This document shows, in pieces, positions 42,859-53,784 of a stretch of 64,000 nt of DNA. This DNA comes from Paraphoma chrysanthemicola. Taxonomy: Eukaryota > Ascomycota > Dothideomycetes > Pleosporales > Phaeosphaeriaceae. The notes under the pieces were generated by a model that was given only the letters and a program-made list of their open reading frames with translations, did no database searches and was not told where the DNA came from. The stretch is from contig JAGMWG010000003.1 in assembly GCA_020744225.1 (NCBI GenBank), forward strand, positions 1,178,001 through 1,242,000, read 5' to 3'. A program made the translations under genes and the position numbers. Positions within the stretch are counted from its first letter, which is position 1. The number at the start of each line of letters is the position of its first letter.

Positions 42859-45564
42859 ATGATGGCCTCAAACCTCCTATCTAGGCTCCTGCCATCCGCA
42901 TCGGATGAGCCCCTTGAACGAGACCCTTTGAATCCCGAACACCGTCGCACATCTTCGTCCACGGACGACCGACCCGAGATGGACATAGACGAGGAGAACT
43001 TTGGGGCACGCTTTGAAGCACAGGACCTGAATGACTTGCTAGAAGAGGCCTCTTCAAGTCATATGACAACCGAGAGTCGTGCCCTCTCTCCGGACGCCAG
43101 ACGCAACGCGCCACACAGTACAGCATCGCGAGCACCCGCGTGGAGACAACCTGTGCCGGCTCGAGCGGTGCCCTTGGACGACGATGACGATGTACCGCAG
43201 TCATTATTGCTAGAAGGAGGGCTCGATCCATCCCCGAACCCGAATCAGCGCGTCGATGGCCTGCCCCCGCCCGTCCCTGGACCATCAACCAGGCAGACGC
43301 GAGCACAGTGGGAGACGACGAGGCAACAACAACGTCTACATAACGATGACAGGAGAGGAGCCCCAGCGCGGACATGGGGAAATACTGGAAGAGGCGGACA
43401 GTTCACGGCTGACCCTAAAGAGAGGGCGCTGTGGCTATGGGTCAACCAGACGGACTTGGATACGTATATGCGGGAGGTCTACGAATATTATGTCGGTTGC
43501 GGCATATACTCGATGTTGCTGCGGAGAATTCTATCTCTGTTTCAGTCGGCCTTCGTGATTGGATTCATAACGTTCCTCGGCTGGTGCATCGACTACTCTA
43601 AGCTGAAAGGCAGTCACAAGATGAGCCAAGTGGTGGTACCCAAGTGCACCAGGAGTATACACGGGTTCTGGATCTTCGCTCTCTGGGTTTTCACTATTTA
43701 CTGGCTGTACTCGTTCTACTCGATAATCACAGACCTACCGCGCCTTCGTTCCATGCACGACTTCTATCATTACCTTCTCGAAATCCCCGATCGAGACATC
43801 CAGACTATACAGTGGCAGCAAATCGTCAGCCGGGTCATGGCATTACGAGATCTCAACCTGACAACGGCCTCGAATTTATCACCAGAAACCCGCAAGTTGT
43901 TGGATTCGAAGAGTCGCCAGCGACTAGATGCTGTGGATATTGCCAGTCGACTCATGCGTCGCGACAACTACTTGATTGCCTTGTTCAACAAGGAGATCTT
44001 GGATGTTACCGTCCCAATACCTTTCTTGGGCAACAGATACATCTTCTCAGAGACAACCAGGTGGCACGTCAATCTAGCGGTCATGGAATTCGTTTTCAGT
44101 GGGCCAAATGGACAATTCAACCAGGACTTCCTCAAGGAGCGGAACCGACGAGAACTAGTGAGGAGACTCAAAGGACGATTCTTCTACACTGGCATCATCA
44201 GTATCATTTGTGCCCCATTTGCCGTGCTCTTCGTTCTGGCATCGTACTTGTTCAAGTACTTCACGGAGTACCATAAGGATCCTGGCCAGTTAAGCAATCG
44301 AGACTTCACGACCTTCGCCCAGTGGAAGTTCCGCGAGTTCAACGAGCTCCCGCACTTGTTTGCACGCCGTCGCAATATGGCTTACCCTTATGCCAATCTT
44401 TATCTCGCGCAATTCCCGAAAGACAAGACGGAGCAAATCTCGTCTTTTGTTGCGTTCATCGCCGGCGCATTCGCATTTGTCCTCGTTGCGTTTACCCTTC
44501 TCGATTCAGACCTCTTTCTCAACTTCGAAATTACACCTGGCAAGACGGCAATCTTCTGGATCGGTGTGCTTTCCACCATCTATCGCGTCGCTCGTGGAAG
44601 CAGTCCTCAAGAGGATCAGGTGACAGACCCTTCATACTACCTGAATCATGTCATCTTGCATACGCGCTATGAGCCGGACTCGTGGCAAGATCGACTGCAC
44701 ACTGATGAGGTGCGCGCCGAGTTCTCAAAGCTGTACCAGCCCAAGATCCTCATCTTCGCCGAAGAGATCCTGAGCATGGTCATTACACCGTTCCTACTCA
44801 TGTTTCGCCTCCCCCAATGTAGCGAGCGCATTGTCGACTTCTTCCGCGAGTTCTCCATCGTCGTCGATGGTCTAGGCGTCACCTGTTCGTACTCGATGTT
44901 CCCATTCAACAAAGGCACGCAGAATGTCAACAACGCTCCTGCAAACCGTGGCGGGGCACGAAATGCAGATGCTGATCTGCGCGAGGATTACTTCCTAGCA
45001 AAGGACAACAAGATGCTCACGTCTTACTACGGCTTTCTTGAAACATATGCTACTGCAGGTCGAGGCTACAATGGTCGACTGCAAGGGAAAGGCAGCTTCC
45101 ATCCTCCGCCTCAGTTCCCAAATGCGTTCGGTGCGATGTCACAGACTGCACAGCCGGTGGAAATGGGTGCACGTGGGACCAGTAGAGGACCGACGGGCCG
45201 GCAACCTTTGCAGCGTCGGAATCCCAGGAACGATCCAGCCACCAGGGATGGCCCAATTGCTTCTGTTTTACTGGATCCGCATCATCAGCCCTCGTCTGCG
45301 TCCATACTGCGAGGCTCGCCACGACAAGCCCCCCATGGCAGATACAGGACGCCATTACAAGCCGTGCCTGATGCGCAGGGTCCGCCGGGCCCACGTATAG
45401 AAGAGGAAAGCACGATCGGCGATTCATGGCGGACAAGTAGGCTGGCACAGGATGATGATGAGGAGGACGAAGCGCCGGGTACAAACAGGGGAGGAGTCTT
45501 GCAACTACTTCAGCAGTTTTCCAAGGCTCAAGCTGAGGGTAGAGGAGCTGGCGTTGGTGTTTGA
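42859..45564 (+). CDS. ATG9: autophagy-related protein 9
   Basis: A single exon encodes 901 residues. The disordered N-terminal ~190 residues are followed by the APG9 core: ERALWLWVNQTDLDTYMREVYEYYVGCGIYSMLLRR, then hydrophobic segments near residues 225, 275, 440, 535, 570 and 640. DFTTFAQWKFREFNELPHLFARR and SYYLNHVILHTRYEPDSW are highly family-specific. ILSMVITPFLLMFRLP marks the last membrane-inserted region, followed by DFFREFSIVVDGLGVTCSYSMF. ATG9 is the membrane scramblase on vesicles that seed the autophagosome. The C-terminal ~190 residues are disordered, with a DDDEEDEA run. The second Met (codon 2) could equally start translation. Confidence 0.95.
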   Translation: MMASNLLSRLLPSASDEPLERDPLNPEHRRTSSSTDDRPEMDIDEENFGARFEAQDLNDLLEEASSSHMTTESRALSPDARRNAPHSTASRAPAWRQPVPARAVPLDDDDDVPQSLLLEGGLDPSPNPNQRVDGLPPPVPGPSTRQTRAQWETTRQQQRLHNDDRRGAPARTWGNTGRGGQFTADPKERALWLWVNQTDLDTYMREVYEYYVGCGIYSMLLRRILSLFQSAFVIGFITFLGWCIDYSKLKGSHKMSQVVVPKCTRSIHGFWIFALWVFTIYWLYSFYSIITDLPRLRSMHDFYHYLLEIPDRDIQTIQWQQIVSRVMALRDLNLTTASNLSPETRKLLDSKSRQRLDAVDIASRLMRRDNYLIALFNKEILDVTVPIPFLGNRYIFSETTRWHVNLAVMEFVFSGPNGQFNQDFLKERNRRELVRRLKGRFFYTGIISIICAPFAVLFVLASYLFKYFTEYHKDPGQLSNRDFTTFAQWKFREFNELPHLFARRRNMAYPYANLYLAQFPKDKTEQISSFVAFIAGAFAFVLVAFTLLDSDLFLNFEITPGKTAIFWIGVLSTIYRVARGSSPQEDQVTDPSYYLNHVILHTRYEPDSWQDRLHTDEVRAEFSKLYQPKILIFAEEILSMVITPFLLMFRLPQCSERIVDFFREFSIVVDGLGVTCSYSMFPFNKGTQNVNNAPANRGGARNADADLREDYFLAKDNKMLTSYYGFLETYATAGRGYNGRLQGKGSFHPPPQFPNAFGAMSQTAQPVEMGARGTSRGPTGRQPLQRRNPRNDPATRDGPIASVLLDPHHQPSSASILRGSPRQAPHGRYRTPLQAVPDAQGPPGPRIEEESTIGDSWRTSRLAQDDDEEDEAPGTNRGGVLQLLQQFSKAQAEGRGAGVGV

Positions 45565-45931
45565 GTTCCAGGGTTAAGACATTATACGCATTAGAACAGC
45601 AGGCGTTTACATTTACGCAGGATAGCGTGTGAATTATACCACTTTTCACCAATACGTGTAGTTTCGTACATCGAATGACTTCGATTTGCTGAACGGGCCT
45701 AGCACAACACGACGGTACTCATTCATTGGGCAGAAGGTCAGTTGTCAAGTCACACAATGAGGAACTTTGTGATGTTGTGTCGTTGTCATTGTCGGGCTGT
45801 ATTGGTCGTTGTCTACAGAAAGTCCGCAGATATCATCCTCCAACCCTCATCCATGACTGAAGAGGAGGAAAGCAAATCACGCCATAACCGGTATCCCATG
45901 ATCATCCGCATACGTCATCACAACCCACAAC
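45565..45931. other. convergent spacer between ATG9 and RPL10
   Basis: 3' flanks only. The plus frame 45742-46029 and the end of minus 45050-45652 are shadows of RPL10 and ATG9. Nothing else is seen. Confidence 0.55.
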
Positions 45932-46705
45932 CTAAGCCTCCTGCGAGAAGGCGTCGGGGAAGCGGCGCATGTTGGACTCGAGGTTGCCCTTGTTACGGAG
46001 GAACTGGACGTAGGCACCATCGATCTTGATCTTGCCCTCCTGGCGCTTCTCAACGTACTCCTCGCGGCGGAGGGGAGTGAAGCCCCAGTTCCTGGAGACG
46101 ATGATCTTCTGGCGGCCGGGGAACTACACTGTGTTAGATAGTGTTTCGACGCAGTAGCCGGCCATGACGTACCTTGTACTGGCAACGCCTCAGAGCCTCG
46201 AGAGCAGTGGCGCGGTGAGAATCCCTCGTCCGGACGGACATGAGGATCTGGCCAATGTTCACACGAGCGACAAGGCCGTTGGGCTTGCCGAAAGCACCAC
46301 GCATACCAGTTTGAAGCCTATCAGCTCCAGCGCACGACAACATCTTGTTGATACGGACGACATGGTAAGGGTGGACGCGGACGCGGAGATGGAAACCTTC
46401 CTTTCCGGCAACCTTGACGAGGTACTTGTTGGCGCAAATGCGGGCGGCTTCGAGAGCCTCCGATGACAGCTGCTCGTACTCGTTGGAGACCAAGTGGATG
46501 CAGAGAGGGAAATCGTCGACGTTGGCGCGCTTGCGGCCGAGATCGAAGATGCGGATCTTGGCGTCGGGTACACCACGGTTGAACCTGCTCTTGGGGTACT
46601 GAGCGCTTGTCAGTCTGCCATTCCTCCTCTATATTTTATGTGTATGGCGTGACATACGGGCTTGTTCTTGCAGTAGCGGTAGCAGCGGGCTGGACGGCGT
46701 GCCAT
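45932..46705 (-). CDS. RPL10: 60S ribosomal protein L10 (uL16)
   Basis: The three exons are 46658-46705, 46173-46598 and 45932-46123; frame is kept, giving exactly 221 residues, the size of yeast Rpl10. It begins [28 protein letters not shown] and contains the near-invariant HLRVRVHPYHVVRINKMLSCAGADRLQTGMRGAFGKP loop region of uL16, here only cited by its parts. It ends RRFPDAFSQEA. uL16 joins the 60S subunit in the cytoplasm as one of the last assembly steps and completes the peptidyl-transferase/P-site region. Upstream, a 5'-UTR intron is likely (separate entry). Confidence 0.96.
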
Positions 46706-46721
46706 TGTGACGACTTTGAAC

Positions 46722-46841
46722 CTGGTTACAAATCAAAGTGAGCGGAAGTTCGACGGTCGAAGGAGCGTGGGCGAGCGCGCAAACTGCTCGAGTATGTCGG
46801 CGACGAGTTTGACAGCGAGTTGGGAATTTCGACAGACGTAC
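46722..46841 (-). other. probable 5'-UTR intron of RPL10
   Basis: On the minus strand, donor GTACGT follows GGGTAAG, and acceptor TTTGTAACCAG ends 16 bases before the RPL10 ATG, giving 120 nt. An A/T-rich TTAAATAA element lies just upstream of the donor exon. Ribosomal protein genes in filamentous fungi often carry leader introns. Inferred from sequence only. Confidence 0.5.
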
Positions 46842-47273
46842 CTTACCCTTTTATTTAAGTGTTGGTGGTGGTGATGGAGGGAGTCAGAGCGAGGTCACAG
46901 ACGTTGTTGCCGCTGGATTTCAAAGCAAGCCAGGTGCGCGCTCGGGCCCCGATTGGCCGCTAAGCGAGATGCGCCACCCGCCTGTTTTATCAGCAACGCC
47001 TTGGCCGGAATAGCTTCAAAGTGCAATTATGAGTCGAAAGTGGCGGACGAAAGTCATCTTAGTCCTGCTATTGGCATACACCTAAATAAGAGCCTTGGCC
47101 ATTTTCGCAATGTCACAAATTCAACACGCACACACGTCTAAGAAAGGTTCTGGATATAGGCAAAGACCTGGTAAACTTGGTTCGGGTCATTCATTGAAGG
47201 TCGTCACAGGCAGATTGCGCCGTGCGTTGGTATCATGTCTATTTGCCTTTTTACTCCGCGTGCCATACCTCCT
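46842..47273. other. intergenic, RPL10 promoter and RPL30 3' flank
   Basis: No gene is seen in this stretch. It includes AAATAAAA-type A/T runs near 46850 on the minus strand, upstream of the probable RPL10 leader. Short plus-strand frames (46953-47141, 47095-47535) have no family features. Confidence 0.5.
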
Positions 47274-47842
47274 CTACTCAGTGCTGGTGGTGAGGATATC
47301 AGAGTCACCTAGCAAATGTCAGTCTTCGAGCAGCTTCCATCCGAGTAACCAGAACTTACCAGCATCGAGGATGGACATGGTCGAGCAGCGGAAGAGCTTA
47401 CCGCAAGCGGTGCCCAGCTCGATCTGTGTCGCAAAGTTAGTGGCAGCCCTCCGAAGTCATAATCGGACCTCTTCTCAGGGCCAGCCCTCAGAGTACACCC
47501 AGTTTGCGCCAGAGTATCTCGTCGTTAGGCCATGAGAGTAGATCGTGGTGCGGTACGTACGTTGTTGCCGGAGAAGTGGTGGACTGTGCATGTTAGCGCT
47601 TCGTCTCCAGAGTGCAAAGTGAAGTGGGACGTACCAGAGGTCTTGGACAGCATAGCGTAGTACTCGAGCTCAGACTTCCTCAGAGGAGGAGTGTTGCCAG
47701 CAATGATGACGAGCTTGGCCTTGCCGGAGCGTAGGCTCTTCAGGGTCGACTTGTATCCGAGGGTGACCTTTCCGGACTTCATCACAAGCGCCAGGCGCGA
47801 GTTGATGGAGTCGGCGGTTCTCTTGTTCTTCTTGGGGGCCAT
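47274..47842 (-). CDS. RPL30: 60S ribosomal protein L30 (eL30)
   Basis: The four exons are 47635-47842, 47561-47583, 47360-47423 and 47274-47308; frame is kept at every junction, giving 109 residues. The product starts MAPKKNKRTADSINSRLALVMKSG and carries YKSTLKSLRSGKAKLVIIAGNTPPLRKSELEYY. The spliced part SVHHFSGNNIELGTACGKLF then RCSTMSILDAGDSDIL is the eL30 signature. Exon 2 is only 23 nt, so it is a microexon that simple frame scans miss. eL30 is a 60S surface protein that in yeast also binds its own transcript to control splicing; whether that holds here cannot be seen. Confidence 0.96.
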
Positions 47843-48297
47843 CTTTGCGCTCAGGAGTGTGATCGGGGCAGTTCCTGTGGGTGTTGTTGCGCTCCGGTAG
47901 AGGTTGTGGTTGGATGTTCGATCAGGAAGGAACGCGAAAATGTGTGCGGATTAGCCGACGCCAAGATTTGCACTAGCCTTAGTCAGCGCCTCACTACGCG
48001 AACCACGACACATGTCGTACACACACGTTTGAGTACATCGTTTCGTCAGTACGAAAGAAACAGACGTAAACAGAATGTCTTTGAGTAGAGCTTTCGATAA
48101 GCATTCGTTTTTGTAAACGTGGCTATCATTCAAATATATAAACGCTCCAGTGCGCCAGCCAATGTCCTCGTCCGTCACCAGCAACGTTACCCCTTCGTGC
48201 TTCAATTCCTGGTATCATGCATCCCATTCCGTCATTTCCAATGTCCCTCTATTAACTCCGGCTAGAGCTCATGAAGTGTCAGTTTTTTTTTCTTGCT
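47843..48297. other. intergenic between RPL30 and MCM2
   Basis: RPL30 promoter and MCM2 3' flank. The overlapping short frames show no domain. The stretch directly upstream of RPL30 is rich in CAACACCC/CACAACCTC on the minus strand, a leader-like composition. Confidence 0.5.
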
Positions 48298-50977
48298 TCA
48301 TGCGGCTGCCCTTTGTGCTTGCCGGCCCCCACGAGCAGGTGCTCGTACCGCGCCTGGTCTGTTCAATGTGTACTTCGCAAAAGACCTCGCAAGCGCCTTC
48401 TTCGCGCTTACTTTCTGCGAGCCAATGAACGAGTCGATCGTGACAGCAATGGCGCGGTCGATATCCAGTGAAGAGCAGTATTCGGAGAGACGCATCTTGC
48501 AGAACGCCTCTGCGATACGCATAATGGCTTCGAGATGACGGACCTAGCGCATGTCAGCATATAACTAGTTCAGGAAGGTGAAAATAATACTTACAGTAAT
48601 GGGATAAGCTCCGGTTGCCATGGACTCTCGGCGCATATCGGCGAAAAGACGGGCCACTTTGTCCTGGTCAATCTGGTAAAGCTTGGGCCTGCACTTTTCG
48701 CGGGCGTAGAGGATGTACTTCCGCAGGAGTTCCTGTGGAATCTCGCCCTCTTTGACTGGAGCATCCCCATCAACTTCCATGCTCTCTTCACCCTCTCCGC
48801 TCTGCGTTGCTTTCGCCTTGTCCGAGTAGCCATATGCTGAGTTCACTAAAGGATGCGCTCGGCTATGTGACTTGACGACGAACTTGGCCAATCGCTCGTC
48901 CTCCGTCGGATCCACTGTATCGCGCACCACACAAAGGATGTCGAAACGAGACAAGATAGGCTCGGTAAGCTCAACGTTTTGTGAGAAGGGGATGGTCGAG
49001 TTGTAGCGTCCACCGATGGGATTGGCGGCTGCTACAATAGCGCAGCGTGCTTGAAGGGTAGTGACGATACCAGCCTTCGATATGGAGATGGTCTGCTGCT
49101 CCATGGCTTCGTGGATAGATGTTCGATCTTGGTCGTTCATCTTGTCGAACTCATCGATCAAGCAAGTTCCCTTGTCGGCCAGCACAAGTGCTCCGCCTTC
49201 TAGAGTCCACTCGCTCGTCATTGGGTCGCGACGAACTGAAGCCGTAAGACCAACAGCGGAAGCACCCTGACCTGTCGCAAAGACTGCACGGTGAGCTGTC
49301 TTTTCGACAAACTTTAGTACTTGGGATTTGGCAGTACCAGGGTCTCCCAGCAGAAGAACGTTGATGTCGCCTCGAATAGAATGGCGTCCGGGTGCTTCTT
49401 TGCTGACACCACCAAAGAGTGATAGCGCGACTGCCGTCTTAATATCGGTGTGGCCGTAGATATTTGGTGCGATAGAGTTGATAAGCTTGTCCACAATCTT
49501 CGGATCCTTAGACAGTCTTCGAATTTCACGCTCATCCTCTTCCGTCAAACGGAAACCAGCCAGCTGGTCGTGTGACTTGACAACATAGTTCGCCTCAAGG
49601 ATGGTAGCAAACACTGGGAAGCCGTTCTTATTGTTCAGAGCAGCGTCGTAGTTGTTCCTGTAGATACCGGTAACCTCGATTTCCTCTCCAGGTTTCGCAG
49701 AGTCAATCAAATCCCATAAAAGAATGACCTCGCGATGTCGAGGCAGACGACCAGCAGGCACAGTTCCTGGTGACTCTTGCAATGTGAGCTTTTGGTAATT
49801 GCGGTAGACCGTCCTCTCGGAGTTGACTGTGAAGGGACCTCGCGACTGGCAATTTTGGCAGAACGATATCTTGACTTCGACATTTGAGTCCTGGTGGAAG
49901 GGACCAAGTGTGACACCGCATTTGGTGCAGTCAAATTTGACATACTTGAGTTGGGGGAAGACTCCGCTTCGTCGAGTAACGACACCGCTGACGCGGACTA
50001 AGCTGTTCAGGTGCGACTGGCGGAGCTGGCGTAGAGTGTACTGCACTGGAACATCGGTAATACGAACGTGGATCTCGGCGTGGATGCGCTCGTAGTCTGG
50101 GTAGTGAAGAAGCACTACCTCCATAGCTACAGAGTCGAAGATTTTCAGCATCTCGGTGGGAGTGTTCGCAAGCCAAAAGGCCAAAGTTGCTTTCTGCTCA
50201 GCAAGATGGTCAAAGGACACCTCCAGCGACTCTGCGTTGACTTCTCCCAAGGTCCGAATGCGCGTGCCGTAGACAGATGTTCCTTGCTCATCAGTGTACT
50301 CTGTCAGGAACGACTTGAACTCGCGAGCGATGGTCCGCGCGACTTGCGGCTGCGCAACCCAATCGGTCAGGGTGTTGGCCTTCACGTCGGTGAGCGCCTC
50401 GAGCGACAGCTCCTCGTTCATGATGTCTTCTCCCATGTCCATATCATCTTCCTCGTCATAACGATGTCTTCGCACCCTGCGACGGCCCATGAGATCGGCC
50501 AATCCGTCCTGTTCATCCTCGTCTGGCAGAAAAGCGGCAGGCATGCGGCGCCTTGCCTCTTGATCACGGCGATTGAGGCGACGATCAAGCTCTCGTCTCT
50601 GCGCCAGATCAAGCTCATCATAGTCTCCTTCGTCGTCGATACCGACGCCTTCATAGGCATCATTCTCTCGTGCTCTGTAATCGTTTTCGAAGTCGTCGGC
50701 GAACAGGTCGATTCCTTCTGCCTCTTCGGCCTCCTCGTCAAGGTCGTCAACATCTCGCATCATGTCGTCGTCGTCCAGAACGTCCGCGTCGTCGTCATGG
50801 GGAAGCATTGGAGGCGATGAAGCCATTGCTGCGACATTTAGCTGTACATCTACTTGCTCAGACTGGATCAAACATACGACTGGACGGCGGATGCGCCGCC
50901 GAGGAGGGCAGATCATCGTCTCGCGTGCGCTTGTTGCCTCCTCTACTGGGTCCCGCTCCTCGATTTGCAGAAGACAT
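48298..50977 (-). CDS. MCM2: DNA replication licensing factor MCM2
   Basis: The three exons are 50878-50977, 48595-50828 and 48298-48543; frame is kept, giving 859 residues. Exon 1 codes MSSANRGAGPSRGGNKR. The N-terminal tail is acidic and disordered, with serine/DDK-target-like character. The zinc finger is C-TKC...C-QNC near residue 370. The AAA+ core has Walker A GDPGTAKSQ, Walker B CLIDEFDKM, sensor 1 AAANP and the arginine finger LSRFDIL. The final exon adds the winged-helix part VRHLEAIMRIAEAFCKMRL, which is missed if the ACT|GTAAGT donor is read through. MCM2 is one of six subunits of the MCM2-7 helicase loaded at origins in G1. It is head to head with the UBR7-like gene. Confidence 0.96.
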
Positions 50978-51422
50978 GTTGGAACGTAGTGGTGAGCTGG
51001 GAGTGTGTGAGCACTTCAATCTGGCGGTAACAAGAGCGGGGCAGGGAATGGAATAGACGCCGGTGCAAGGTTATGCACAAGGCAGGTGCACGTACCTCAT
51101 ATTGACTCAATGTATGCACACTGTCTTTCACGGAATCGCAGGTGCGTGTTGAGGGGTTATGGGGCTGGACAATCGTCGAGGCGGGGAGCGAAAGGGGATC
51201 GCGCGAAACCTACGCGTCGCGCCGACAACGCGACTTAAAGTGGTTTTCGCTCAACCAATCACGAGCGGCTCGCACTCGAGCTCACCAAGTGCAGGTTGAT
51301 GCGACCACAGCCCGGCACTGTCACTTCGCCTTCCATTTTTGATCTTGGATAGTGTTTATTTCTGCATAACTCCTCTCCATAGTCGCCATCGCCGCAAATA
51401 CAAGCATCTCTTCACCGCCACC
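50978..51422. promoter_or_regulatory. divergent promoter, MCM2 and UBR7-like gene
   Basis: A 445-bp head-to-head spacer. ACGCGT-type MluI boxes (fungal MBF sites) would be expected for MCM2; I see CTACGCGTCGCGCCGACAAC around 51211-51230, containing ACGCGT at 51213-51218. That agrees with cell-cycle control but is a single short match. Confidence 0.5.
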
Positions 51423-53232
51423 ATGGCCGAGTCGCAGTCCACGACTATGTCGAAACCACGCACGAGCAGCATGTCGCAAGCATCCGAAAGCTCACAAACT
51501 GCAGCCGAGTACATCCTTCCACTTACTCGGGCCTTGACTGGCGACTGACGTCGTTGCAACAGTTTCATAAAGGAGCAACTCAGCCTCGAAGCCGAAGCTC
51601 GCGAAGCTTTGCCATATGCAAGTACGACATTCTGTGCGCTGATCGCCCGCTAATACACTGCAGCAATTCGATACCTGTACACGCGATCTCGGTCCTCTGC
51701 GCCAGAGTCTGTATGCCTGTCTCACCTGTAACCCTCCGCCGACCACTCCGGCCGAAGCGCATACCCCCGCAGCTGTATGCTACTCTTGCTCGATATCATG
51801 TCATGGCGAACACACACTAGTCGAGCTGTTCAACAAACGTAATTTTGTCTGCGACTGTGGCACAACTCGCATGCCGGAAACAGCACCATGCACACTTCGC
51901 CTCAACCCAAAAACTGGTCAAAAGGGCGATGTGACTGGGGAGGATGCTTCGAAAACCAACAAGTACAACCAGAACTTCAGGAATCGGTTCTGCGGGTGCG
52001 AAGAAGACTATGATCCACAACAAGAGAAGGGCACCATGTTCCAATGTCTTGGTCTTGGCAGTGTAGAGGACGGTGGCTGCGGCGAAGACTGGTGGCACCC
52101 AGAGTGCCTCATTGGCCTCACGCGGGAAGAGTATGCAAAGATGATTGAGAAGCCAAAAGTAGAAGAGATGAATGGCCGCATTGAGAAGACTGAGGTTCAT
52201 GTCGGCGAGACAGTCTTACCCATCGCCACCGGAGAGTTAACTGAGCCCGCAGATAGCACTCAGTCTACCATCACTGCTACGATAGATGCTGCAGTTGCGA
52301 ACGGCAACAGCATCGATGGTAACGACATTACTGCAGACGCGGAAGATCAAGAAGATGAGGATCCACCTTTACCACCAGGCTTTCCTGCCGAAGATGACTT
52401 TGACCACTTCATCTGTTACAAGTGTCTGAAGGCCAACTCCTGGATCAAGAACTATGCGGGTGCAGAAGGGTTCCTTCCGCCAGTATACCTCGACAAGACC
52501 CTCAACGTATCACAAGCATCAATAGCCACCGCCCCTCCAACAGAACCTATAAATGGCGAGTCGAAGAAGCGCAAGGCCGATGACGATGACGAGGAGCTTC
52601 CAGCACGACTTGAGGTCCCGGCTTCGGCTAAGCGCCAGAAGTCCGAGGAGCCAGGCACGCTCAGAAGCATTCCCGAAGACTCGATCACCCTACCGATAAC
52701 ACCGAAGAAGCAAGAAGAACCGATAGTTCACAAGCATATGGCGCTGCCTCCACTACCAGCTCAAGCTCAAGCCATCCCCTTTTCGCTCTTCGTCAAGCCT
52801 GACTTCCGCGACCACCTCTGCCGCTGCCAGGCCTGCTTTCCTCGGTTGAAGGAGCACCCTCAGTTACTTGAAGAAGAGGATACATACGAGCCACCCGTGT
52901 CTGATGACGGCGAAGGCGCGCAGTCAGTCGGCACAGGCTCCATACTTGACCGTGGTGAAGCAGCTTTCAACAACATGGATCGCGTGCAAGCAATACAAGG
53001 TGCTATGGCGTATGCACATCTCAAGGACAAGGTTGCTGCATTCCTGAAGCCTTTTGCTGAGTCCGGACAAGCTGTGGGTGCCGAGGATGTCAAGTCATAT
53101 TTTGAGAAGCTCCGAGGCGATGCTCAGGGTATCCAGGAAGCTGCGGGTGGCGCAAAGGCGAATAGGGAAGGCGGTGGTGACGATGAGGGTGATGCGGGTG
53201 GAGATGGTAGACAGGAGCAAAGCGGTTACTGA
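51423..53232 (+). CDS. UBR-box and PHD-type zinc finger protein (UBR7/mlo2-like)
   Basis: The three exons are 51423-51508, 51563-51617 and 51664-53232; frame is kept, giving 569 residues. Exon 2 is 55 nt and the second intron is GC-AG (GCAAGT...CTGCAG), confirmed by PY|QFDTC. The UBR box follows: FDTCTRDLGPLRQSLYACLTC, VCYSCSISCHGEHTLVELFNKRNFVCDCGT, with regularly spaced Cys/His zinc ligands. Next is a PHD-like finger, FCGCEEDYDPQ...MFQCLG...DWWHPECL, completed by DHFICYKCL. The C-terminal half is acidic and has a basic SKKRKADDD patch (possible nuclear signal) and a DHLCRCQACF motif. In animals UBR7 is a PHD-type ligase for histone H2B; fission yeast mlo2 is the fungal relative. A nuclear chromatin role is inference. 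Confidence 0.88.
51618..51663 (+). other. GC-AG intron of the UBR7-like gene
   Basis: A 46-nt intron with donor GCAAGT, a GCTAAT branch-like site and acceptor CACTGCAG. Using the GT three bases inside the donor (AA|GTACGA) would put exon 3 out of frame with the UBR box. Confidence 0.8.
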
Positions 53233-53784
53233 GCAGTAGCTGAGTGCCCTCGAGCGGATGTGACACACTCCAAATTTGGATACTGGACGCAGACAAGATA
53301 GAGGACCTGCGATCTAATCTTGGTGATGGCATCCACGATGGATGAATTTTAATGAGCAACCTGCCCACTAAGGCGACTAAAACAACATGTGTTCTGGCCA
53401 ATTTGATCAACCCTCATGGAATAACTAAACACGCGTAGATTCACGCCGATGCGTAATATAAAGGTTCTTATATCCAACATTTCAGTCTTTCGATTCAGTG
53501 TCCTCAGCTGAAGAAAAGTCATCGATAGATCAATAACAACTGCCAGCTATATTACAACTTGACTGGGTGCATTCTAACATCCAAATCCTCGTTAAAAAGC
53601 GTGAGCAGCTCGGACAGAGCAACTGAGGTGCATGAACAAAGTTAACAACCACGACTTCTAATAATGAGACGAAGTGCAGTCGGCCTTGCTCTTGCCTGGA
53701 AAAAGGACGAGAAACGTGTGACACGCGGTAAACTGCAAACGAGGTCTACTCTCATCGTTCTGGACCATTAAAAAAGTAATGTGG
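53233..53784. other. intergenic, 3' flank of UBR7-like gene
   Basis: No gene is seen. Short frames lack domains. Confidence 0.5.
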
